Shown: positions 43,380-51,203 of the stretch, piece after piece
How the letters are laid out: the number at the start of each line of letters is the position of its first letter
Position numbering within the stretch: the stretch's first letter is position 1
Assembly: GCA_013823945.1 (NCBI GenBank)
Contig: PNMZ01000002.1
Coordinates: 310,001-374,000 of the forward strand
Reading direction: 5' to 3'
Length of the DNA: 64,000 nucleotides
Source of the DNA: a bacterium
GTDB lineage: Bacteria > Armatimonadota > Fimbriimonadia > Fimbriimonadales > Fimbriimonadaceae
Position numbers and translations under genes: made by a program
The notes under the pieces: model-generated
Databases searched by the model: none
What the model was told of the DNA's origin: nothing
What the model saw: only the letters and a program-made list of their open reading frames with translations

Positions 43380-44225
43380 ATGAAAATTCGCCTTGGACAC
43401 TCACCTGACTCTGATGATGCATTTATGTTTTGGGGGCTTGCCAGTGGGGCAGTTCAAAGTGAGTTTGAATTTGAGCACATTCTGCGCGATATTCAGACAC
43501 TGAACGATTGGGCGAAAGAAGGCAAGTTGGAAAGTTCTGCGGTGAGCGTCCACGCTTTTGCTTATGTAGCCGACAAATATGCGTTGTTGCGGCACGGCGG
43601 TTCTTTTGGTGATAATTACGGGCCGATGATTGTTGCCGAGACTGAGATTTCCCGAGATGACCTCAAGGACTTGGTTATTGCGGTGCCCGGGATATTGACT
43701 TCGGCATTTTTGCAACTCAACCTTTGGTTTGAAGATCAATTTGGCGGGGAAGTAAAGCCCAAGTATGAGGTCGTTCCGTTTGACGAGATTATTCCGGCAA
43801 TCAAATCAGGCAAGTACAAGGCGGGTTTGATCATTCATGAAGGTCAGCTGACCTATGCTGAAGAGGGTCTTGTCGAACTCGCTAACATGGGCAAATGGTG
43901 GGGTGAGAAGACGGGTGGACTGCCTCTGCCGCTCGGTGTCAATGTTGTTCGTAAGGATTTGGGTGAAGAAGCTTGTATAGAAGTGAGTCGGTGCATGCGC
44001 GAGTCAATCCAGGCAAGCCTTGATAATCGCTCTACGGCTCTGGACTATGCATTGCAATTTGCGCGCGGCATGGATGTCAAGACCAGTGATACTTTCGTCG
44101 GAATGTACGTGAACGAAAGAACACGTGATATGGGCGAAGAGGGAATTAAGGCGATTCGATTGCTTTTGAGTGAAGGGGCTCGCATTGGATTAGTTCCTGC
44201 GGTTGATGTCGCGGTGATTGACTAA
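43380..44225 (+). CDS. mqnD: 1,4-dihydroxy-6-naphthoate synthase
   Basis: A 281-residue MqnD, which converts cyclic dehypoxanthinyl futalosine to 1,4-dihydroxy-6-naphthoate in the futalosine route to menaquinone. LGHSPDSDDAFMFWGLA at the N-terminus, DWAKEGKLESSAVSVHAFA and KWWGEKTGGLPLPLG are family marks. The start is ATG 43380; a TAAAAT ends eight bases earlier, so the leader may be very short. Other mqn genes are not here. Its presence implies a respiratory menaquinone made by the alternative pathway. Confidence 0.95.
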   Translation: MKIRLGHSPDSDDAFMFWGLASGAVQSEFEFEHILRDIQTLNDWAKEGKLESSAVSVHAFAYVADKYALLRHGGSFGDNYGPMIVAETEISRDDLKDLVIAVPGILTSAFLQLNLWFEDQFGGEVKPKYEVVPFDEIIPAIKSGKYKAGLIIHEGQLTYAEEGLVELANMGKWWGEKTGGLPLPLGVNVVRKDLGEEACIEVSRCMRESIQASLDNRSTALDYALQFARGMDVKTSDTFVGMYVNERTRDMGEEGIKAIRLLLSEGARIGLVPAVDVAVID

Positions 44226-44320
44226 TTACTACTTATTGAGCCTGGAGGAAGCGAACGGATTTCTCCAGGCAATTTTATCGAAACTTTTCAGCTGTCGTGT
44301 TTCGTTGTAATGGTACGGAT

Positions 44321-46519
44321 ATGGGATTCACGGCACTTGTTTTGGCTATGGCGGTCGCGGGACAAGATCAATCGGGCTTGGATGTTCGGCTTGATCAATT
44401 TTCGGCGAGTGGTGATCGAGCGAGTTCGGTCGTCAAACAACTTGCGGAGAAAAGTGGAGAGAATTTGTTGGTTCAGCGGGAGTTGATGAACGAACCGATT
44501 TTTGCCGAGGTTCGAGGGAAAACAGTGCGCGAAGTCATGAGTGCTTTGGCGACCGCGACGTACGGGCAATGGACATCACAAAACGGGGCGATTACATTAT
44601 CGCTTTCTGGGGAAGCTCGAGAAAAGAGCAATCGAATGCTCGCCGAACGCAATCAGAAACTCATCGCCAATTTGCAAAGATCGATTGATGATCTCAAGAA
44701 ATCTGGCTGGGGGCAAGATTCCGCGCGTGAATACGTTGATCGAATAACAGATTTGAGGAAGCAGTATCGCGAAAGTGCGCAGACGGGTGAGGGCGATCGT
44801 CCGACGATTGAGGTTGCGGGCCCATCTCCCAAGGGAGTGGAGCGACTTGTTTTGGGGACTATCATGGAGCAGCTGACTCCGTCGCTCCTGGTGAATTTGA
44901 AAGTTGGCGAAAAGGTTGTATATAGCTCTGCTCCGAATCGGCTTCAGAAAAGGTACCCGGCAGATATTCGTTCGGTGGTGAATCTTTATGCCAAAGCGCA
45001 TCAAGAAATTTTTGATGAGTCATCTCGTAATGTGCGAGATGATTTTGGGGCAGATTGGCGGGGCTCGTTGGGGTTACCATCTTCTCGTACTTTGAATATT
45101 ACAAAGCTCATTGCTACAGTGATGAGAGAGGATCGCGGGTGGATAGTTGGCTTCCAACTGGTTGATCCGGAAGGTGTGGAATTGGCTTATCATTCGCTCA
45201 GGGTCACTCCCAGCGGATTAGAAGCTGAGCTACCTAACGAGAAAGATTCACAAGCGGAGCAGGGAGAGCCGATACCCCTCTCTGCACTCTCGCAAGAATT
45301 TTTGACTAAGAATGGGGTTGGTTCCAACAGCAATCAGATGTCGATGGGTATGGAAGTTGGAGGGTCTTTTGTGTTGCTGAATGTGGGAAATCCGGTTCGG
45401 CCCCCGGTGTATTCGGCGGCATTGTGGAATCTTCTCGCAAACCCCGGAAAGGTCGATTTCTTGAATGTCCTCATTCCAGAACTACTCAAACACAAGTTTG
45501 GTGAGAGGAGTTTCGTCGCCGTCGTGCCGGACGAGGTTTGGCAAAGGTTGGTCACGGGGGCAAACGGAGCCGCGATGCGGGAGGAGTTTGCTATTCAAGC
45601 CCTGAGAGATTTCACTGAGGAAGTACAGGAAGACGGTTTCTCAATCGTTCGGGCCCAGGATCCGATGGTCGTTTTGCAAAGTCGGGTTAATCGAGATGAT
45701 ATGCAGCGATTGACGAGTGCCATCCACGGGCGAGGATTTGCCAAAGTAGCGGAAGTCGCAGATTATGCCTCAAAGCGCGGCATTCGTCTGTTTGAGCAAT
45801 TGCCGGACATGATGGTTTTTGCCCTTTCAATTCCTTTCACGGTTGAGGATTTGATATCGACTTTTCGCTTAAATCTCGATTTGGCGGATTACATTGTTGC
45901 AACTCCCGAGTTCAAAGCGAATGCTGAGTTGGGCTCAAAAACGTGGATTTATGGACAGATGAATCCGGGGCAACGGGAAGCCTATGAGCGGATGCTCTTT
46001 GCCAGCACGCCAACGATTACTCAAGATTCAGGGTCGTTTTCGATTTCGGTGTCAATGGGTGAAAGGCCCGCAGAAAAGCGAATGGCCGTTGATCGCGAAC
46101 CTACCGAACAGTTCGGGATGGGGATACCCAATGAGACTGAGTTTTCTATGGAAGTGAAGCCATTTCCGGGTGTTTTGGGAAAGGTGAAGAATCATCCGAA
46201 TGGGAGCTTGATGACGGCAGCGCAGTTGGGTGGCATGATCGGATTTGGGGAGGGAAGCACCGGGGAATTTCAGGTGACCCAGTTTGATGAATTTTATCAA
46301 GCGAGAGTTTCAAGCATTCAATTTGTAGATCCGGTGACTCGTTACTCGATTCAAATGGCGGATGGAGTCTTGGTGTCTCAAGCCCGGGCTTTGAAGTTCA
46401 ATGACCTGGGGAGCGACATTCTGAGCAAAGCCGAGGAAGCGAGAAAGTTGATGAGGGAAGCGGCAAAGAACATGGGGCGCCCGAGGCAGAATGTTCCTCC
46501 AAACGATATTCGACGATAG
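44321..46519 (+). CDS. Large exported STN-domain protein, family of unknown function (copy 2)
   Basis: A 732-residue exported protein from ATG 44321 (MGFTALVLAMAVAG, signal peptide). Residues about 20-100 are an STN-like domain (SVVKQLAEKSGENLLVQREL, then VREVMSALATATYGQW). Later blocks are VGEKVVYSSAPNRLQKRYPA, RSFVAVVPDEVW, and QSRVNRDDMQRLTSAIHGRG. These match the protein at 32633 in order and spacing, though overall similarity is low. There is no secretin barrel and no transmembrane domain, so it may be periplasmic or secreted. A TGTAAT lies nine bases before the ATG. The function is unknown. Confidence 0.72.
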   Translation: MGFTALVLAMAVAGQDQSGLDVRLDQFSASGDRASSVVKQLAEKSGENLLVQRELMNEPIFAEVRGKTVREVMSALATATYGQWTSQNGAITLSLSGEAREKSNRMLAERNQKLIANLQRSIDDLKKSGWGQDSAREYVDRITDLRKQYRESAQTGEGDRPTIEVAGPSPKGVERLVLGTIMEQLTPSLLVNLKVGEKVVYSSAPNRLQKRYPADIRSVVNLYAKAHQEIFDESSRNVRDDFGADWRGSLGLPSSRTLNITKLIATVMREDRGWIVGFQLVDPEGVELAYHSLRVTPSGLEAELPNEKDSQAEQGEPIPLSALSQEFLTKNGVGSNSNQMSMGMEVGGSFVLLNVGNPVRPPVYSAALWNLLANPGKVDFLNVLIPELLKHKFGERSFVAVVPDEVWQRLVTGANGAAMREEFAIQALRDFTEEVQEDGFSIVRAQDPMVVLQSRVNRDDMQRLTSAIHGRGFAKVAEVADYASKRGIRLFEQLPDMMVFALSIPFTVEDLISTFRLNLDLADYIVATPEFKANAELGSKTWIYGQMNPGQREAYERMLFASTPTITQDSGSFSISVSMGERPAEKRMAVDREPTEQFGMGIPNETEFSMEVKPFPGVLGKVKNHPNGSLMTAAQLGGMIGFGEGSTGEFQVTQFDEFYQARVSSIQFVDPVTRYSIQMADGVLVSQARALKFNDLGSDILSKAEEARKLMREAAKNMGRPRQNVPPNDIRR

Positions 46520-46623
46520 TTACGTGATTTGTATTCGCTCAAGGAATCATGAGGGTTAATCTTTGGGCGAGAGCAGAACCCTTCGCTTCAGGGCGGTTGG
46601 CTCCATAGAATTCCGATTCTGCC

Positions 46624-46652
46624 TTGAGTTAAGGGTCGGAATTATGTAAAAG
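46624..46652 (+). promoter_or_regulatory. Promoter of VPS10/BNR gene (near-leaderless)
   Basis: TTGAGT, a 17-base spacer and TAAAAG. The ATG at 46659 starts six bases after the -10 box and has no Shine-Dalgarno, so the start codon should be at or near the transcription start. Confidence 0.5.
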
Positions 46653-46658
46653 TGAAAC

Positions 46659-49600
46659 ATGGTTCGACGTTCGTCCCCGTTTCTCCTTGGTTTGGTCTTG
46701 ATTGCGGCTTTTGGGCTTCCTCAACCATCTGTCGGACAAAAAAAATCAGCGGATCACCCAGTTTTCTCGAAGCTTGAATGGCGATCAATTGGGCCTTACA
46801 GAGGTGGGCGATCGGTTGCCGTCAGTGGGGTTGCTGACGACCCAAAGACGTTCTTTATGGGAACGACAGGTGGTGGAGTGTGGCGGACTCGCGACGAAGG
46901 GGAGACATGGACTTGTGTTTCGGATGGCTTTTTCAAGCTCGGCTCAGTTGGTTCCATCGCGGTTGCTCAGAGCAACTCAAAGGTGGTGTATGTGGGGATG
47001 GGTGAGCATGCGATCCGGGGAAATGTCACACCGGGGGATGGGGTTTATCGGAGCGATGACGGGGGAGATTCTTGGCGACATTTGGGGCTCGCCGAGACAC
47101 AGTTCATTGGTCGCGTCATTGTCCATCCCAAAGATCCGAACACCGTTTGGGTAGCCGCATTGGGGCCAGTCTTTGGCAAGAGCAAAGATCGTGGAATCTA
47201 CAAAACTAAGGATGGAGGAAAGAGTTGGAAGAAAACTCTGTTCGTGAATGATCAAGCGGGGGCGATTGAGCTTGCAATTGATCCGGCGAATCCTGATGTG
47301 ATGTTTGCGGGGACATGGGAAATGTGGCGGCGGCCATGGGAATTGGTTTCGGGAGGGCCAGGCAGCGGTTTGTGGACAAGCCGTGATGGTGGAGAAAAGT
47401 GGGAGAACATTTCGGGACGACCAGGTTTGCCAACGGGACTCTGGGGGAAGGTTGGAGTCAGCGTGAGCGGTGCTGATTCGAACCGAATTTATGCAATGAT
47501 CGAAGCTGAAAAGGGCGGCCTCTATTTGAGCAATGACGGAGGGAAGACTTGGGAGCTTTCTAATAGTTCAAGCGGACCCCGGCAACGCCCTTGGTATTAC
47601 ACCCGGGTCTTTGCCGACCCAAAGGAAAAGGATACGGTTTACATTTTGAACGTTCAGTACTACAAGTCCACTGATGCCGGCAAAACTTTACGACCGGGAG
47701 TGGCTCAGCATAGCGATCATCACGATTTATGGATTGATTCGGCAGACAATAAGCGCATGGTCATCGGGACAGACGGTGGTGCGAGTGTGAGTGTTAACGG
47801 TGGCGGAGCTTGGTCGGCCCAGGATTATCCGACCGGTCAGTTTTATCATGTTTCGGTTGACAATTCGTTTCCATACAACGTCCTTGGTGCGCAACAAGAC
47901 AACTCAACCGTCCGGATTCCGAGCCGGACGCGAGGGGCTGGCATTACGAGCGAGGATTGGACTTCGACCGCGGGCGGTGAAAGTGGATATGTTGTGGCGA
48001 AGCCGGATCGTCCAGAGATTGTCTTTGGGGGAAGTTACGGCGGGGATTTGAGCTGGCGAAACCACTTGCTTGAGACCAGCCGAGCAGTTGATCCTTGGCC
48101 AGATAATCCACTCGGAAGGGGTGCAGTCGAAGCCGTGGAGCGATTCCAGTGGACGTTTCCCATTGTTTTCTCCCCACATGATCCAAATACGATCTATGTT
48201 GGCTCTCAGCATGTTTTGCGGAGTCGAGACATGGGCGGAAGTTGGGAGAGGATTTCACCTGATTTGACCACTAATGATTCGAAGAAAATGCAGCCCAGTG
48301 GAGGGCCGATTAGCAAGGACAATACTTCGGTTGAGGTTCATTGCACGGTTTTCACTATTGCCGAATGTCAAACTGAGAAAGGAGTGATTTGGGCGGGCAG
48401 CGATGACGGTTTGATTCATTTGACAATTGATAACGGGGCGACTTGGAAGAATGTCACGCCTAAGGGAATGCCCAATGGGGCGACCGTGAGCTTGATTGAG
48501 GCCTCTCCGCACTCAGCCGGGCGAGCCATCGCAGCGGTGAACAATTATCGTCAGAATGATTTCCGTCCTTACGTTTTTGTGACGGATGATTACGGCAAGA
48601 GTTGGACGGCTCTGACGGCGGGGATTCCGGATGATGTTTGGGTGCGGGCCGTTCGGGAGGACTTGTCGATAAAAGGGCTTCTCTATTCAGGAACAGAGGC
48701 TGGAGTTTATGTTTCAGCGTTCGGCGCTCCGTGGAAGAAGCTGGGCGGATTGCCCGAGGCTCCGGTTCATGATCTTGTATTGAAAAATCATGACTTGATT
48801 GTGGCAACCCATGGTCGAGGATTCTACATCTTGGACAGTGTGAATCCGATTCGAGGCACCGCTCAATCGGCTGACTTGGCGGACGTGGTTCTGTATCCAG
48901 CTTTCGGCAATCCGGCTCGATTCGGGCCGGTTGGAAATGGAGAAGTCGGTAAGAACCCGGCTGGGTCAGGATTGCGGGTGGAGTTTTTTGTGCGAAATGA
49001 GTTGAAGGATGTTGTTGTGACGATGCGAGATAAGTCTGGATTTGGAGTTGCCCAGGCCAAAATAGCGTCGGCAAAGCCCGGTCTGAATGTTGCGTATTTA
49101 ATGCCGACCTATCCGGGAATGCAAACATTCACTGGACTGCTCATGTGGAGTGGTTATACGGGAACTTTGAAAGCACCTCCCGGCGAATATCTCATTCAAC
49201 TCGAAGCTGGGTCAACAAAGTTGGAAACGGTCGCTGTGTGGTCGAACAACCCAGGTTCAGCGGCCTCTGATGCGGACATGGTGGCAAAGTACGAGCTCTC
49301 TCGAAAAGTTGCAGATGCTGCGACCGAGTGTAATGCGATGGTCATGCGAACTCGTGGCTACCGAGCGGCGATTGCGGAAGCAATGAAAGGCAATAAGGAA
49401 TTAGAAGACAAGGGAGCATATGCGATCAGGATTTTGCAGTCGATTGAGGACTCGTTGCACCAAGGCAAAGCGGGAGCAGGTCAGGACTTCCTGAATTTTC
49501 CGATGCAACTGAATAACCGATTTGCAGCACTACTTGGCAATATTCAGAGTGGTGATTACGGCGCAACAAAGCAAAGTTTTGCCGTCTATGAGAGCCTCAT

Positions 49601-49766
49601 GCCGCTCCTGCAGGCCGAGCGAGACCGAATGAAGGAGTTTGAGACCAAGATGTTGCCGGATCTCAATAAGGCCTTTGTCGCTGCAGGCAAACCTGAACTT
49701 GCGCCGAAGTTTGAGGAACTTCGACCGGCGAGGGGTGGAATTAGCACCGGAGCAACGGGAGAGTGA
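46659..49766 (+). CDS. VPS10/sortilin-like BNR-repeat exoprotein
   Basis: A 1035-residue exported protein. The signal peptide ends near PSVGQ. Residues about 35-700 hold many BNR/Asp-box repeats (for example YRSDDGGDSW, YKTKDGGKSWKK, YLSNDGGKTWEL), which form beta-propellers like the VPS10 domain of sortilin. The C-terminal 250 residues are Ig-like and helical (EVVVTMRDKSG-like). Such proteins are common in Acidobacteria, Bacteroidetes and Armatimonadetes; a catalytic role is not established. The SGNH hydrolase gene overlaps its end. It may be a type II secretion substrate, but that is speculative. Confidence 0.82.
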   Translation: MVRRSSPFLLGLVLIAAFGLPQPSVGQKKSADHPVFSKLEWRSIGPYRGGRSVAVSGVADDPKTFFMGTTGGGVWRTRDEGETWTCVSDGFFKLGSVGSIAVAQSNSKVVYVGMGEHAIRGNVTPGDGVYRSDDGGDSWRHLGLAETQFIGRVIVHPKDPNTVWVAALGPVFGKSKDRGIYKTKDGGKSWKKTLFVNDQAGAIELAIDPANPDVMFAGTWEMWRRPWELVSGGPGSGLWTSRDGGEKWENISGRPGLPTGLWGKVGVSVSGADSNRIYAMIEAEKGGLYLSNDGGKTWELSNSSSGPRQRPWYYTRVFADPKEKDTVYILNVQYYKSTDAGKTLRPGVAQHSDHHDLWIDSADNKRMVIGTDGGASVSVNGGGAWSAQDYPTGQFYHVSVDNSFPYNVLGAQQDNSTVRIPSRTRGAGITSEDWTSTAGGESGYVVAKPDRPEIVFGGSYGGDLSWRNHLLETSRAVDPWPDNPLGRGAVEAVERFQWTFPIVFSPHDPNTIYVGSQHVLRSRDMGGSWERISPDLTTNDSKKMQPSGGPISKDNTSVEVHCTVFTIAECQTEKGVIWAGSDDGLIHLTIDNGATWKNVTPKGMPNGATVSLIEASPHSAGRAIAAVNNYRQNDFRPYVFVTDDYGKSWTALTAGIPDDVWVRAVREDLSIKGLLYSGTEAGVYVSAFGAPWKKLGGLPEAPVHDLVLKNHDLIVATHGRGFYILDSVNPIRGTAQSADLADVVLYPAFGNPARFGPVGNGEVGKNPAGSGLRVEFFVRNELKDVVVTMRDKSGFGVAQAKIASAKPGLNVAYLMPTYPGMQTFTGLLMWSGYTGTLKAPPGEYLIQLEAGSTKLETVAVWSNNPGSAASDADMVAKYELSRKVADAATECNAMVMRTRGYRAAIAEAMKGNKELEDKGAYAIRILQSIEDSLHQGKAGAGQDFLNFPMQLNNRFAALLGNIQSGDYGATKQSFAVYESLMPLLQAERDRMKEFETKMLPDLNKAFVAAGKPELAPKFEELRPARGGISTGATGE

Positions 49767-50386
49767 TCATTGCGCCTGGCTCAAGTTTGATTTTTGCGGG
49801 CGACAGCATCACAGAATGCGGTCGCCAAGGATCGAATTTGGGCCTGGGGTTTGTAATGATGGTTGACGCCTACCTCAAAGCGAAACGAGGTGGAAGTCGC
49901 ATCCGAGTGGAGAATATTGGGGTGGGGGGTAACACAGCGCGTGATCTTTCGGCCCGATGGGATGATGATGTATTGGAAAAGGAGCCGGACTGGGTTTCAC
50001 TTTTGATTGGAGTGAACGATGTTTGGCGTCAGTTTGATCGGTATCTGGAGGTTGAGACTCATGTCCGATTGCCCGAATATCGGAGCGCGGTCAATCACAT
50101 GGTAGGTACGGCGCGAGATGGTGGTGCGCAGGTCGTTGTTATGAGTCCGTTTTTTGTCGAACCAAACCTGGATGACCCGATGCGCTCTTTGGTTGAAGAA
50201 TATGCTTTGTCCGCAATGGAAGTCGCGAAGAAACATGAAGCGATTTTTGTGGACATTCAGAGCGAGTTGGATGAGATGGTGTCTCACGTTCCTGTCATGT
50301 CGATCACCAATGACCGGGTTCATTTGGGGTCAGCGGGACACATGCGGATTGCTTTGGCATTTTTGGAATCTGTACGAGCTTTGTAA
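49763..50386 (+). CDS. SGNH/GDSL-family hydrolase
   Basis: A 207-residue esterase. Block I GDSIT near the N-terminus (Ser), block III GVND (the Asn of the oxyanion hole), and NDRVHLGSAGH with the catalytic Asp and His near residue 187 complete the SGNH set. It has no clear signal peptide. GTG 49763 overlaps the TGA of the VPS10 gene, indicating coupling. The substrate is unknown: an acetyl ester of a polysaccharide is plausible. Confidence 0.86.
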   Translation: MIIAPGSSLIFAGDSITECGRQGSNLGLGFVMMVDAYLKAKRGGSRIRVENIGVGGNTARDLSARWDDDVLEKEPDWVSLLIGVNDVWRQFDRYLEVETHVRLPEYRSAVNHMVGTARDGGAQVVVMSPFFVEPNLDDPMRSLVEEYALSAMEVAKKHEAIFVDIQSELDEMVSHVPVMSITNDRVHLGSAGHMRIALAFLESVRAL

Positions 50387-50390
50387 AATA

Positions 50391-50427
50391 AAAATCCCCC
50401 GAGCCACTCAAGGCCTCGGGGGATTTT
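50391..50427. terminator. Bidirectional terminator, SGNH gene and gsp operon
   Basis: AAAATCCCCCGAG pairs with CTCGGGGGATTTT (13 bp) around an 11-base loop, with A- and T-runs on both sides. It ends the SGNH transcript (plus) and the gsp operon (minus). Confidence 0.92.
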
Positions 50428-50447
50428 GTATCTTAGGAACGTGTTGT

Positions 50448-51203
50448 TTAGTTTCCGCCGCCGCGTCCGCCGCGACCCATCATGTTGCGCATTTCTTCGT
50501 CAACTTTGGGGTCTCGCTCAAACTTGGGGCCCTTCATTGATTCAAACTTTGTCTTTTGCTCCCCGTTGAGAACTTTGACCAGTTCGCCATCGAGGATACG
50601 ATTATTTTCTTCCATCAGCGGTCTGATCTCCGTGCGATCGATTTCGCCATTTTGCGCACGTGCGAAGATGGCTTGGTTGGCGTCATTCATTGCCTTTTCC
50701 AAGTCTTCAACTTGCCGTCGCTGTGCTGTAGAGAATCCAAGTTCCTTCTGGGTTTTCTCTTCCATGATGGCGCGATTGCCTTTCATTTGGAGTTCAATTT
50801 GACCGAGGCGGGCTTTTTGTGCATCGTCGATGAGTGCGAGTGATTTCTCGTTCAGATCGGTCGACATCTTTTCCATATCCTTTTGGATGGTGGTGAAGTC
50901 CGGTCGTTCGCCTCCTTGGCCGCCCTGACCACCTTGTCCGCGCATACCTTCAAACATGGCCATGAGTTTGTCGCGATACTCTTTTTGGAGAGCTTCGAGT
51001 TTGGTTGTTTGGTCGGTCGAGAGCTTGAGGTCTTTGTGGACGTCTTTGCGGGCCAGGAGCATTCCCGGACCTTGCATCATGTTTCCGCCCATCATGCCGC
51101 CACGGCCCTGTCCGCCGCCTCGGCCCTGAGCTTCTGCGCCGAGTGGAAGCGCCACAACGCAGAGAGCGAGGGCGGCGCATGCGATTGATTTGAAGTTAGT
51201 CAT
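50448..51203 (-). CDS. Spy/LTxxQ-like exported protein, last gene of the gsp operon
   Basis: A 251-residue exported protein. The signal peptide ends in GAEAQ; a Gly/Met/Arg-rich stretch (GRGGMMGGNMMQ) follows. The rest is helical, with LKLSTDQTTKLEALQKEY and LGFSTAQRRQVEDLEKAM, repeating units of the LTxxQ type, and a Gly-rich C-terminal tail. Its end TKFESMKGPKFERDP resembles that of the protein at 17756, so both look paralogous. Its ATG overlaps the gspD stop by eight bases, so it is cotranslated with the secretin. A chaperone or assembly helper is a guess. Confidence 0.72.
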   Translation of the reverse strand: MTNFKSIACAALALCVVALPLGAEAQGRGGGQGRGGMMGGNMMQGPGMLLARKDVHKDLKLSTDQTTKLEALQKEYRDKLMAMFEGMRGQGGQGGQGGERPDFTTIQKDMEKMSTDLNEKSLALIDDAQKARLGQIELQMKGNRAIMEEKTQKELGFSTAQRRQVEDLEKAMNDANQAIFARAQNGEIDRTEIRPLMEENNRILDGELVKVLNGEQKTKFESMKGPKFERDPKVDEEMRNMMGRGGRGGGN

